Assembly: GCA_003993805.1 (NCBI GenBank)
Contig: RSEF01000031.1
Location: 58,503,642-58,567,641, forward strand
DNA length: 64,000 nt
From: Himantopus leucocephalus
Taxonomy: Eukaryota > Chordata > Aves > Charadriiformes > Recurvirostridae
Direction: 5' to 3'
How positions within the stretch are numbered: the first letter of the stretch is position 1; every line of letters starts with the position of its first letter. Position numbers and translations under genes: made by a program. A model generated the notes under the pieces. That model had not been told where the DNA came from. It searched no databases and saw only the letters and a list, made by a program, of their open reading frames with translations. This document shows, one piece after another, positions 1 through 13,115 of the stretch.

Positions 1-3000
1 AGGTGATGTTTTTTCATCTTGTGTCTGCTTAAACACATATTCAAAGTCAGTAGGATGCCTGAGAAAGCAGCTGGATGATTCCTGTTCTCAAAATTATGGC
101 ACTGATGAGTCCTCCTGTCAAACCAGCTCAAATAGCAAGTTTTCTTGAAGGACAGGGTCAGTGCGCTGTGCTATGGACTTCTGCTGAAACCGAAGCCAAT
201 TCCCATGTCCTAGGGAACAGGTGCTAACCAAAATGACACATGAATCCAAAGGGAAAGCTAAGAGGAGACAGCTCTCTGCTGGGTGGTCTGTGTGCAGAGA
301 CGCCTCTGAAAGAGGCGGTGGGGAGAGAGGGAAGGTTTGTCTGCACCCAGCTGGAAGACTGTTCCCATCCAGAACTTTATGTGCCTGATTTATGTTTTGC
401 TAATACATGGGGAAAATCCTATAGCATCTGCTAGTAGCACCCTTCTCTCTGGAAAGTCTGGTAATCGGTGTGTTCTAAAACACTTTTGGAGGCTGTACAG
501 AATCCTTGGGCTAAAATACACTGTACGGACCTTTCTGAAGTGAAGAGTAACTTTGAAGATTAGTGGGCGAAGTGGATTTCACATGCTGTTGGGTTAAAAG
601 CTTGCTTCAGTGAGCTTTTGCATTTGTTGGAACCACAGAGCTTGCCCCAGACATTTTACAACAAAGACACCACCTTCTCCTTGTTTCCAGGTTCTTGCTT
701 TTGATAGAAAGAATCAAGTGATGTACCTCCCTGGGGAAATTATTTTTACACTCCTTCCTTGAATACAGGTTTTTCAGAGAGGAACAAAGCACTAAGCGGA
801 GAAAATTTGATTAGTGCAGTGGGACATGAAAAACGATACTTAACTACTGGAGAGGAAATGGCTCTTCTCCTCAGTTACTCCACTCTGTCAGGTTCATTGG
901 GGCATTGAATTATGAAAGATGGTGCCACAGTTCTCAACTTGTTCTCATTAAGGCCTCCAGTCCTGGGTACTTCAGTGTCAGTGGATGCTACTTTTGTCAG
1001 GCAGGTTTTATACATTGTGGCTGGAAATTGTTCAAAATATACCTTATTTTTGTCCCAAGAGTTGTACTGGTTCATTTAAAAATGCAAATCACAAGCTTGC
1101 ATGCCGTATTTACTATGCACGTATGTTGCACTGTCCATTAGCATATGTCTATTACTGGTTGGTAGAGTGTGAGTTTCTTCCAGTATGGAAAGATGTCTCT
1201 TGTAAAAAAAAAATATATATATATGTAGATTTATGGACATTTTTACATCTTCAGAGGCTTTTTCAGTGCATTACCTGAACCCTCACATGAGGCAAACTAA
1301 GTTACTAACCTCTTTGCTTTTGCAGATGGAGAAAAAGGCAAAGGGGTTGAGATACCTGCAGGTACACAGAAAGCCTGTGGAGTCATCAGGATTAGCTCCT
1401 GATCAGTGAGCTGGTGTGAGGCATCATCTGGAGGCTGTCGCTCCGCATCCCACACCAGCAGCTGCCTTATCTACCCCCTCCTAGAAAACACTGAGCTCTT
1501 TGGTTTCTGGTTTGTCTTTGCTTTCATGGATAGCTCAGTGCTTGGGTTTGTTTTGGTTTTTTTTTTCAGATAGTGAAGACAACAAAGTAGGGCAGAGTTT
1601 GGGCCTTTTATGTTTTATATTTGGGTGGGGAGGATGGCGATAAAAAAGACAACAGTATTATACTTGGCGTTTGGAAGCAAGGGCAAGTGTAATTCCTTCT
1701 TCCAACAGTGACCAGATAAACTTGCCCGTTATGCCGGAGCCTCTGTCTGCCTGGGTGACTGTACACCTTCCCCATCTGTCAGTGGGTGGCCACTTGTGGA
1801 AGTGGGAATGGCCAGATGTGGGCCCGAGCCAAAGCTGCTGTCTCTGTATTTCTCTGCCAGCAAGAGCTACGTGCAGCTGGCTGGCGGCTGGGAGAGGGGT
1901 CGGGGGGACTGCGTGTTTGCAGCCATGGATCATTACAGCCTGTCAAGAAGAGGCACACCAAGAGTAATATGTTTTCAAACTCTGCCCTAGCAGATGGCTT
2001 GGTAGTCCAAGGAAAGCAAAATGGCCGTGCTGGCTGACGTGCGTGCTGCAGTGACAGCAACCCTGGCAGCCCCTCTAAGAGCCGGGTGGTTTCTGTCCCA
2101 TCCAAATGAAAGTGCGTTGTGCTGCCTTTGCTCGAAGCTACTCCATTCTGAGGATAGCCTGCTTCCCTGGACTTGGAGGTTTTCAAAGGCCAAGTTACCC
2201 TCTGAGCTGTGCCTCGATATATGTCCCAGTCTTACACGCGCAAGCACAGAGTATGTTTTTGGTAGATTCAGGCCTAATCACTTTCACATTTAGGATCTTG
2301 AACCAGTCAGTTTGTTCTGTCAGCAAGCAAGCCTGATTATTGTGTTGTTTTGGATAGACCATCTTTCATTGGTGTGTTTGTTCATCGCCTGGCACAGTGG
2401 AGTCCTGACATACAACAGGTTGTTAAGCACAGGAAGTCATTTATAGTGGCAAACTCTGCTGGTTCAACCTGTTACTGGTCTTCCTTTCAGTTGAGCATTC
2501 CTAGGGCAATTGCAAAAAAATTATTCCCATTTATAGTAATATCCCGCATGCTACTTTTTGTGTCTTGATCCAATGATGAACTCGGGGATGGGGTTTCAGA
2601 GAGACCTACCAGTATGATGTCCTGATCCCCACATGGGCCTTTTAGCAGGGGTGCTGCAGTACATCAGAAGAGAGAGCGATGCCAGCATCATTCAGCAGAG
2701 TTTTCTGACAATGCAGTCTGTTCACATATGTTAAGGGTGGCAGGTGATACTCAGCCATCTGAGAGCAGGAAGCCTCAAATCTAATAAATGATTGCTTATG
2801 CAAGACCCCAGCTCAGTGATATTCTCCAGGTTTCAGTTAGCAAACTGCTTGCCATAACACATGGCTGAAGACACCTCAGTAGAGCAACTGAGCCCTAAAG
2901 CAGATGGCAAACAGAGTGGTTCTTGTTCCTGTTATTATTATTTTTCAGCCTTTCTGTGCTAATGTGGTCTGTGATTCTAGCTGACCTGTTTATTATACCC

Positions 3001-5514
3001 TTTTAATGCTTTGGAAGTCTTTTCAGCATTTTCTTGACTTTGTAGGGTAACACCTGTCAGTGCTACCATTTCTTCTTCTGCCACACATGTTCATCTCTCT
3101 CAATTATGTTGTGTTGCTCCTCCTTCTTCCTTCCCATCAGCCTCCCTTCCTTGCAATATCCCTTATCTCAGCTACCTTGTTATACTATAGCAAATGTGCT
3201 TTAATGAAGCTCTAGTTCAGTACTAAACAAGATGTAATTACGTTTCTTGACAGATGCAAGCAAGACTGGGATCAGAAAGTTACTTTTGGGAACTCTGAGA
3301 GTGCATTCAGCTGTGGAAAGGTTCATGGCACTATTGGGAAAGTAGCTCAGCATCACCCTAAAGTAGTCGGATTCATTGATGAGGAAGTTGTCTTTTGCAG
3401 CACTTTTAAACAGTTCTATTATTATTGGAGAGTGACATTTGCTTGCCTAGAGCTTGGCAAGCCAAGTCAAAAGAAATGCTGGCTGATTCCAGCCTGAGCC
3501 AAGTCCGGTGACATGACTGAGGGATGCTACCTAATTTTGGTGAACTTTACATTAGGTAAGCCCCAACACCACCTGATGAAGCTCACGTCAAGCCATCTCA
3601 GTCCTGGGGAACTGGGAACAGTTACTCTGTTCAGTTAACTCTGGGGAACAGGTTAAGGCAAGGGGATACAAGCCTTTGCTGCTCTTACCCACAGAGAGCA
3701 AGTGCAGCCCTTGTGTGGGCAGTTTGCCTCATCCCTAGGCTCTGACCGAGTGGAAGGCAACTGGCACAGCCCTCGCAGAAACTTATTTTTCCCACTGGAT
3801 TTTAAGGGTCAGAAAAAGGGGGCAAACTAGGTGAGTGGTAATTGGAGAACAGTTTCTCTTGTGGGCTGAGGGGCTGCAAGGTGAGATGTCAGTGCCTAGT
3901 TTTCCAGCACAGGTTTGCGTTGTGCGTATGGGAGCACCTCCATTCTTTTAAACCTGAAGAGATCTCAGTCCCTGTTTGTTCCCCAGAGACAGCCTCAAAC
4001 TCCAGCCCTCTGCCAGGGAGGGCAAATATCACCTAAAATGCAAAATGATGATTAGAGCTGAGTGAGGAATACTTCTCCCTTTCCAAGGAAACTCTTGGGG
4101 CTTCAGAATATTCTTATTCTGTGCTGGTCCTTCTCAGACCATCTCAGAAGGCAACCAGAAACTCCAGAGGTAAAAGTTCACCACCCAGGAGCAGTCTGTG
4201 CACTGCTCTGTCCATGCCCAGAGCATGAACCTGACCTCCATACCACAGGAGAGTGCCCGCATTCGTGCTTACAAAGGCAGTGTGCTCTCTGTCTCCCCTG
4301 ATGGAGCACCCTTTGGATAAATAGTAAAATAATCATTGGAACAAAGACCTGGCCCTGGGTTTTCCACGGGCCGGGTGAGAGCCAGACCCACAAAGTAACA
4401 AGGCCAGTTTTGCTCCGAGCCAGTGAATATTCATTGTCTGTCTAAACAGGATCAGCTCCAAAGAGGGAGGTTGAGAAAGGAAGGTCAGGAAAATGCCTGT
4501 CCCATGCTAGTGAGTATTTTTATGCATAGTCGGGACTAGCATAATGCCAAACTGAAATGAGATGAGGAGGCTACAGCTCCTCTCAGTAGTTCACACCCAA
4601 ATGGAATTAATAATACAGGGCTTTTCCCTTGCTCACAGGACACAAATCTCCATCGGTGCCAATTCACTGCCTCCCAATTCTACGATGTGTGTTCAGTATG
4701 CATTGTGTGTTCCATGTAGGTATGTCATTGTAGATGTCTTTCTTGCTTTTGATACTTGGAGTAATGAAAGCCAATGCCTGGGCTCCTTCCCCCTCCCCGA
4801 CTCTGTTTTTCTTTCCTGTAAGCTATTTCCTGCAGTATTGGTTTCAAGCGGCAGAAGGAAATACACCTATGGGATTTCTTAACACATATAGTCTGGTGTA
4901 AATTATACAGCCTTCTGTCTGACAGCCAAATTGATTTCAGAAATATCCCTGTAAATAACATTTACAGTGAGTTACAAAATGCACCTTGCAGTTCCCCATA
5001 AATATGACAGCTTTTCAAAACTGTGACCATTTTCACGAGTAACAAACCAAAACACTGAATCACTGCTGTGGTTCTTACTAGTCTGACATATAATGCATTA
5101 TTTACCAGGAAATGTTAGCTTTCCTGCATCTCATAATGTTGGTATTTCACATAACGGGTGGGAATTGTGCCTTTAATTCTTTTGTGTTCAGTGTCTGGAT
5201 TTGGAAGTGAAAAGAATTCAAAACTCGGGTGAGGGAGGAATCGTCCTTTGGTGACTTAGGGATCCCCGCTGCAGGTAAATCAGTTGAAAGATTTTGCTCT
5301 CATTAGCAGTCAGCTGGTGACTGACCATTATGCCATGGTGCTCGGCTTTATTCTGACCTGGCAGGGGAAAGGTGGGAACGTCTAATCTCACGGTAGAGCA
5401 CTCCTTGCAGTGAGAGTGTTTGTTCCAAGTGCAGAGCACCTCTTTGACATCATTCTGTCCCCAGGTTTGTGGAAGAACATTATGAAGCAGTAGCTGTTGT
5501 TTTCCTCGCTGAAC
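1..5514. other. Downstream flank, no gene recognised
   Basis: No open reading frame here is long, recognisable or flanked by convincing splice sites. The sequence is of mixed composition with a short (TA)n run near 1210-1222. Because KIAA1958 reads leftward and ends further right, this is downstream flank. In the human genome, as I recall it, the next gene in this direction is INIP in the opposite orientation, but none of its coding sequence was recognised, so at most its 3' UTR could lie here. I see nothing else to support. Confidence 0.5.
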
Positions 5515-5655
5515 AGCAACACAAACGGAGTCACAGAAGGGGGAAGTGCTGTGCTGAGGTCATCTAGTTATGTGTTGGCAGAGTATAGGTGAGAACCCAA
5601 ACCTCCATATATCAATGGCCCAGTCAGCTGCCTTCTCTTCTCTTCAGTATGTGCT
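5515..5655 (-). repeat. MIR/CORE-SINE-like ancient repeat relic
   Basis: Read on the plus strand, this segment follows the reverse complement of the MIR/CORE-SINE consensus in order: a 'GGAAACTGAGGCACAGAGAGG'-type stretch, then 'AAGTGACTTG', 'GGTCA.CTAG', 'GGCAGAG', 'GAACCCA' and a pyrimidine-rich 'GCTCTTTC' equivalent. The matching words are gcacagaagg-like at 5530, gaggtcatctag near 5555, ttggcagagt near 5575 and gagaacccaaacctcc near 5591. Similarity is degraded, as expected of a relic over 100 million years old. Recognition is from memory of the consensus. Confidence 0.6.
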
Positions 5656-8186
5656 GAGGATGCCCAGTGTCTCATTGGGTTGTACCTGTTCTCTGGGCCT
5701 AGCAGATCTTGGTGGTAAGGCACCTCAAAAAGAAAGAACGCATTCCTCTCCACCACCAATATCCTCATTACTGCATGTGCCACCCATCTCGCCCTGTAGA
5801 AACATCTACTTGTTTTCACAGTTGATATGTTCTCTAATGTCTGTGCCAGGATAAGCTTTTAGTCATGCATTCTAGATTAATTGTAAAGCAGAATACATAC
5901 AGTGCTCTACAAATGTATACATTTATGTCACTGCAGCAGCGATATATTCGTTTAACACACACAGCTCTGCTGTTTGTTGCACGCCTTTGAGCTTCTCTCC
6001 CCCACTGTTCTCTCATGACAAACTGCCCTACAGAGCATTTGAACAGCAGGGTAAACCACCTCAAACAGCTTATATTTATTCTTTTTTTTAATTTCCTTTT
6101 TTTTCCCCAAATGTTTTTTAATGTCCCTTTCATGGGATCAATTATCTGCACTTACTTAACAACATCCTAGATAAAAAGGTGGAAAGAGGAATTTCACTGG
6201 AAGAGAGCTGAGAGCTTTCTGTCGGGGAGATGACTTTAGAAGAGCAAGAGTGCAAAAGCCTCTGAAGATGGCATATTTATTTCATATCTCAATAATCTGT
6301 TTTGAAGTGGTTCTGGCTCTGAGTAGTGATGCTTTTGGACACCTCATAACTGTTTTGAGAGACTGAGTTCCAAAGAAGCTTAGCCGTACCCTCACTTGCC
6401 CAAGAATGGTCCCAGATGATTCCTCAAGACACAGTCAAATCATTCAAAGCCTAGGTGTCAAGGCAGGAAGCACTTCAGATGTTCACAGCATTTATCCCTG
6501 CTACCCTTCTGGTCTTTAACATCTTGTTGAACCCCACCCTCCCTACCCCTGAGCTGAACAGCACTTAAAAGCAGCAACAGCACCATGTGCTGTATCTCCT
6601 GGAAACAGAATTCCATACTGCTGCTTCATGCAGCACTGGGGAATGAAATCCCTTATGTGAGTTGTAGGGCATGTTTCCATTCAAAGCATTGGGACCTATC
6701 CCAGGGAAAGATGAGTCCTGTAGTGATATATGGTAGTTTCTTCAAACCTACCTACAGAGCTGTGAATCACACCAAAAAACAGGCCAAGAGCCCCACTTCT
6801 AAGTGTTGGCACCTGGCACGAAGGCGAGTGCACGTCGTGTGGCTGAAATTCAAAATGGCTTAAGGCAAAAATTTTCCCTCCCAGGGCTTTCCTTGCTCCT
6901 CAGCCCGTACACATACGATCTAAATGGGCTTCCTCTGAGAACTTTACAAACTTAAACCTGTACAGGTCTTCTCACTCTTCATCACGTACACAGTGCTCAG
7001 GATTTGCCATGGAGCATCAGCACTGCCTGTACCGTGGGGTATTCTTTGCTGTCCATAGTTGTCCTAATCTAGAGCAGGGGAGGGAGGGAGGAAGCCATCT
7101 GCATGTGTTCACTGGGTTATTGCCTACTGCAGCCCTCGGTCTGTGGTTTCTGTTTGGTCCTTGGCAGACAACAAGCAGAAGTCCTAGTCCTGCTGGCGTG
7201 CCTGAGTGCTGAACTCACTGTTCCCCTGCAGATACCACGAGGCACACCTATCACAGGAGGTAGCTGAGACCAGTCTCTACTGCTGTGGCTCTGGGGACAA
7301 TGTCTCTGATGGCAAAGCTCTCCGTATGGACCATAGGCTTCTTACATGCAGCTCTTGGAGCTGAGATGGAGTACATTCAGACCTCCTGCAAGTGTCTCAG
7401 TCAGTGAGCGATCATGAAATACCACATTGTTCCAGTGCTCAGAAAGGCTCAGAAAAAAGCCCAGCAGCTAAAGACCCCGTCAGGGGTGAAACAAGCTGCA
7501 GGTGAAGACGCTGCCTTCCAGAGCACAGGTCAAATGTGAGACCTCCCAGATATTGACTCCAGCTATTCGAACAGTCCTGTAGGATCAGCACCACAAAGAG
7601 GAAGTCTTCTCACTGTGATTTAGCTTACCGCCTCCAAGGTGGCGATTCTTCATGTTACAGAGAAGTATTACAAAGAGCACAAGAAAGCAGTGTTGAAATT
7701 ATAAAAGTAATTCTGCTTTACCAGGATTTTTACAGAAGTCTACGGCAGCCAAGGGACATTTCAGGATTTTATTAAAGCACGTTAACATCAAAACTACGAA
7801 CTGTATCAAGTGCAAAAGCCAATGCTATTAGTATGGGTAAAGCGAATCTCCTGTGGAAGTGCATAAAAAAATATGTGCTTGTCCTGTCATTTGGCTTTCC
7901 TGACAACTGCTGTATCTCTAGAAATAACAGCTAAATAAATGACACCAAGTAGCCAGGCAAGTTTCCATATGGTGCGATACAGTGAGCGTGTTCATGTCTC
8001 AGGCTGGCTTCCATTTAGTATTGCAGCAGTCTGCAGTAACAACTGTCTTTACAGAGCTCACCGCTAGATCCCATTAACCTCTATAACAGGCTGGTGGCAA
8101 AAAGTCAGAAAATAATCAAGTGCCTGATGAGAAAGGCTACAACGCCTTGACACGGACTTCATGTTACTAAATCACAGGGTAGTGTC

Positions 8187-8219
8187 TGACTTGGCAGCCA
8201 AGTGTGACTTGGCAGCCAA
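8187..8219. repeat. Short tandem duplication, period 18 bp
   Basis: The 15-bp word tgacttggcagccaa occurs at 8187-8201 and again at 8205-8219, separated by 3 bp. It looks like a recent slippage or patch duplication. No function is implied. Confidence 0.85.
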
Positions 8220-10007
8220 TTATGTTTCATCCGAAAATAAGAATGCCAGCGCTGTTGGGGAGAGATGCACTGTCAGCACCCTTTGCACAGATATGAAGGA
8301 ATAGGTATGGCCAAAGTCACTCCAGATGCTCCAGGGTCCCATCAGGCCATAAAACCAAATCTGCCTCAATAAGGAAGATAATCGGCACAAGGCCATGGTG
8401 GGAGGTGGATAAACACTCATTACCCAGAAGCTCCCACCAGGGAAAACCAGGCAGCGATGTCCCTTCGTGGCAGAGGAGGGAAATTAAGGACTTGATTGCT
8501 TTGCTCTAAGAGGAGAAGAGTGCAAATGAGCCCCAGTCCATGGTAGCCTCAGGGCAAAGGAATGTTCTTCCTTGCAGGAGCAGGGTTGCTCCTTAGAGGG
8601 TCCCTGCAGCCTCAGCACAGGACCAGCCCTCTCTAGGGTTCTCAGGAGCCCTGAGAGTGCTCCAGTGCCAGGCAGTCACTGAACAGCACAGGGTCTGGTG
8701 GCCAGGGCTGGTGGGAAACATGAGGGAGCAAAGAGTCTGGCTCAGAGATGTGGTGCACCCAACAGACCTCTGCAGGATGGTTCCTTGCACAGCTTTCAGT
8801 GCCGCTGTCAGAAGGACTTAGGTCTGGAGAGTGAAGACTTGAGTTGCATCTTGGGACAGCTTCTTTCTAGTAAATTCCTGCTTCTGACAAGCAAGAGCTT
8901 GCTTCCGAAGCTGATGCCAGCTTCAGCACACAGGCTTGTCATCTCCTCTTTGTCCCCTATTTTCTTTTAAGCTTTGCTCAGATGTGACTTACAGCTGGTC
9001 AGTAGCTGTTCATGTGCTACATGAATGCCCATTTGTAAGTTTAGGTGTATCCTTCATGAAAAAAACAAGGTGACCAAGGAGGAAAGGGAAAAGGAGTGTC
9101 ATGTTCCTCCAAGCTCTCACCCCAGCTTGACTTAGCTTGCATGTTGTGTCAGAATGGTGCCAGACACAACAGATTGTCCCTGTGGGGACACTGTCCCACC
9201 CACTCTGCTGTATTTGAGTGAAGAGCAGAGTAATCAACATGGCATCGCTCAACTTCACAATGAAATCCCTGCTCACGTACATAGTGATCCTGCCCCTCAG
9301 ACCTACTACCTGAGACATCACAGCTTTGGTTTATATCTGCAAGTGCCTAAAACAGAGGTGTTCTCCTTTAACACCACAAAGCAGAGGCAACTGCTCCCCA
9401 GAAAACACCACTGCTTTGAAAAGCAGTCATGAGCTGGCCCCTCCGTTTGTACACATTTTAAGTAGCCAAGATGTAATACCAGAAGAGCCATTCAAACGTC
9501 ATGGTGTTCCCACCAGTCTCTGTTAGCATCTTCCTCCACCCTCATCCCCAGAAATCTCCTCCCCAGCCCAGAGCTGCTCTCCCTGTTCATGGCTGCAGCT
9601 GCACCCCAGTGATGCAGCAATGGTAACCTCAAAAAGCCGAAGGCGCTGGAGCAGACTGACAGACCCTGATGTTGTTAAGGAGGGTGCCTAGCAGGCTTAG
9701 AGCCAACTCAGTGACTATCTCGCCCTTGGGAAAGAGGCTACTTTGCAGCTGCACAGCCAGATGGCAGGAAATGGGTTGAGGTCCTGTCCTCCCTACAGAG
9801 AGCAAGGAGGATCTCAGCAAGATGTAAAGGTCTTGGGTGAGTTTTTGCTAGCAAAGTGAGAGAGCCTCATAGGGCAGGGTTAAGGGTTAAGCTTTCAAGC
9901 AGAGCAGAAATCTGCCCCATGGACTCGTACCCAGCTGGCTGCGCCTTACCCTGAGCTGCTCCCAACACACACTGACAAATTGGGAGTAAGTTTTAAAAAG
10001 CAACAGC

Positions 10008-10013
10008 TTTATT
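10008..10013 (-). terminator. Candidate polyadenylation signal AATAAA (minus)
   Basis: The plus strand reads tttatt, giving AATAAA on the minus strand inside a TTTTAAATAAAGC context, followed on the minus strand by a T-rich GTTGCTTTTT stretch that could serve as a downstream element. It lies about 6.4 kb beyond the module B stop codon, so it would imply a very long 3' UTR. Weak evidence from motif alone. Confidence 0.25.
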
Positions 10014-12905
10014 TAAAAGCTCCAGATTAAAAAGCTCCAGCTATGTTGTGCAGGACTGTTTCCAGCTAGGCTATCCTTCCACACCAGCAGCAGAAGGCAG
10101 AAAGAACCCAAAAGCACAGAAAATACTCTAGAATTGTCTATGGGACTTCTTCAAGTAAGATCATGCACAACAGCTTGTCTTCCAACTACCAGCACACCTG
10201 TGACCTTGCTGGCAGATCTGGGATAGACTCCTCCAAGCTCCTGAGAGATCAATGATTGATATGATTTCCTTTGGGATTATGTTTTAACTAGCTGTGCGAA
10301 GCTCTATTTTGAGAATAACCACTGTGGCTCAACCTCACTCTCTCGCTCCTGCATGACATCACTTGATCACATCCCATCTCACTGTTTTTCCCCAGACAGG
10401 CTCCATTTTCCCCCAAACCTCATCAGTAAGCTCAGCAAAATCAACTTCATCTACTGTACATTTCTACAGAAGTCAGAGCAGGCCCCGTCAGGTAGGTCTT
10501 GAAGTGTCTTGGCAGGACCCTAGGGAATGTGCAGCTCACCCAGGGACTGGCCATGCTGCAGCTGTCCTGAGGATGACTAAAGGCCCTCAGCCACCAGGCA
10601 GGGACCTTCTCTGCAGCTGTAGGACCTTCTCCATCCCCTGTTCACTTTGTGTCTTTGGGAAGGACTGATCACCGTCCATTCAGTCCTGGAACCTCGGGGA
10701 GTGGGACCACTGGGAATGGTCTGTGATTTTCTGCTCTGCTTTCTGCGTCCGCATCTATTCCTTAATGCCACCTGTTTTCTCTCTGCACTTCTTGATTAAT
10801 TGTCTGTTTACCTGCCTCTTCTTCCACAGTTGCCCAGTTGCTTTTCTCACCCTAACATTAGCACCAATAATGAGAGCTCTTGTTTCTATCAGGGAACAAA
10901 TTATCAGGGAGATGTAGAGTTCAAGGTAAGGTTTTCCTTCAGAGCAGAAAAATAGTCAATAATTAGCAGATCATATTTGATTGTGGCTCTGCAGACTCTC
11001 CTACATCTGGACTTGGCGGCTGCTGGTCGAGGCTGGGAGGTGTTTCTCTCTTTCCTGGCCTGAGTGTCCTTCCAAGCAGTTTTTCTAGGTAACATTTTCC
11101 TGTGCCTTAGACTCCTTCGTGGAGACGTGAGTGTAGGATTTGCTGCGCTCTGTCTGCCTTCGCTTCCCTAATTTTGACCTGGTGATCTGCAGTCCTGGTT
11201 CGTTCATGTTTTGTCTTTCCCTTGCATAAGGGTGCTCAGCCTGGGCCACGGGATGAGGCAGACATGCCCTGTGGGTGCTGCAGCGTCTGTCCGCAATAGG
11301 AGTGATTCCTTCTCCCTCTCTGCGTAGTGAATAGCCTGTCTACAGTGAAAATTGCAGTTACCTTTGGCCCACCATGGCAGTTAGAGACTTCCAGTCCAGA
11401 AAAATTGACTACAGCCTTTCCACCCAAAGCATTCAACTCCTTTACACTGGGACTCCCCAAATCATCAGATTGGCAATGAGACAACAAATGGAGTGGAAAA
11501 AAGCACAATGCATGAGATTATTTTTTTTTTTAAGTAAATGATACATCTTAAACTGTTGCTATTTTCCCTTCTGGTTCATCTTTGAGTCCTTAGGAAACAT
11601 GTGGGTGGGTCACAAATGCAAGGTTCTTTGGACTCTGCCTGTGTGCAAGTGTAATTCTGCACAGCCTGGCTCAGGACTGCGGTATGTAGCATTTCTGGTT
11701 TGGTTTTGTATTTCAGGAAAGCTTAGTGACTTACATAAATAGTGTTGAGCAGATAAAGTCTGAAATCAATGTTCTGAGTAACTGAAAGTCTGCCAAAGAA
11801 CGGAACGCTTTACTTAATTGAGTTAAACGTATTTCTTACATTGGTTTCAGAAAAACATTTTCTTGGAGCAAAACTGAAACATCACTTAATTTCAACTTAA
11901 ACCAAGTGGACTGAATGCATCATGCCAGATGCTCTGCTGGCTCCATGCCCTTGTAAGTTCAGCTGTCAGGAGGACTCATTTCAAAGTGAAGACACAAACA
12001 CACACTCTGACTCTACTTAGCTCTCTGTTCTGTGTAACGGGAACGTCTGTCTGCCTCCCTCCCCAGCACGCACGATTGTAGGAGGACATTGTATTAATCA
12101 TTCATCCTGATGACAATGTTAAAACTAAAACATCAGGTCTGTCTGCTACAACGTGCTTAAGTGCACAGCCCCACACTGATAAGGAGAGATGTTTGTGTGT
12201 CCCCTGTCACCTGTGCCAACAGCGGTCATCCTTAGCTGTGCCAAGGTCTTCCAAAGTAACTAGCAGTTATGAATGCCCAACCTGACACACTGCAGAAGAG
12301 CCTCAAAAGCCTCAAAAGCATAAGCCATGAATTCTTAGCATGCTAGTCACTCAGCTTGGCAGTATTTTGATAATCTTGGGCATAATTCTGTAGCCTGCCA
12401 GGGTGAGCATATGCCTCACATCATACATATGTTTGTTCTGGGGTGAGTGGGGAGGGAATGCAAAATAAAATCCCTGCAGTTAACAGCAAATTCTCAATGA
12501 ATCATAATCCTGGCTGCCTTAGAACCCAGAATAAGGACTAATGCTGTGCCAGAGTAATCTCCGTGGCCCACAAAAACCAATAAAGTCAGGATTTGCTAAG
12601 TGCTCTGATTTTGCAATATGAGAGGTATTTTAAAGAAAAGTGTTGAGTGCAAGAAACACCCACTGGCTGGAAGCCTGCAAGAGCTAGCTTCTCAGCAAGA
12701 ACAGAGCACAGCCCAGTGTGTGAGACACGGCTGGAAACATAAAACGCATGGCCTAGCTCTCCAGTGCACTGCAGAAGCACAAAGCTACTACAAACCCCAT
12801 CCACCTGGAATTTTGGGTGTTTGGGCACAGAACAGATGATACCTGCTTTGGCTGGAAATGGGGCCGTGCCAGAGACGCAAAGGGGGTGTTTCTTTGTCCT
12901 TTGCA

Positions 12906-13115
12906 GCATTTTCTTCACGGAAAGGGTTATCAAACATTGGAACAGGCTGCCCAGGGAAGTGGTGGAATTGCCATCCCTGGAGGTATTTAAAAGATGTGTA
13001 GATGTGGTGCTGAGGAACATGGTTTAGTGGTGGGTTTGGCAGTGTTAGGCTGATGGTTGGGCTCTATGATCTTAAAGGTCCCTTCCGACCTAGACAATTC
13101 TATGATTCTACGATT
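12906..13115 (+). mobile_element. CR1 LINE 3' fragment
   Basis: The plus strand carries the conserved CR1 3' region in order: ttcttcacggaaagggtt, a 'GGAACAGGCTGCCCAGGGAAG' type word, gtggtggaattgccatccctgg, 'GATCTTAAAGGTCCCTTCCGACC' and the terminal repeats attctatgattctacgatt. It is 5'-truncated, as nearly all CR1 copies are, and contains no intact reading frame. It sits downstream of the KIAA1958 stop in opposite orientation to the gene. Confidence 0.92.

Larger units (their letters stand above)
5656..12905. other. Downstream flank, no gene recognised
   Basis: Only short spurious reading frames occur. Apart from the small tandem duplication near 8187 and a minus-strand AATAAA near 10008, I see no coding exon, RNA gene or recognisable transposon. 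The candidate polyadenylation signal means part of this stretch could still be KIAA1958 3' UTR. Confidence 0.45.

Noticed and set aside
1326..1361. Exon-like 36-bp segment on the plus strand (acceptor tttgcttttgcag, then ATG frame, then CAG|GTACAC)
   Set aside because: The 12 encoded residues are not recognised and there is no partner exon nearby; chance splice-like motifs are common.
12586..13020. 144-codon minus-strand frame
   Set aside because: It overlaps the CR1 fragment in antisense and is not similar to any known protein.
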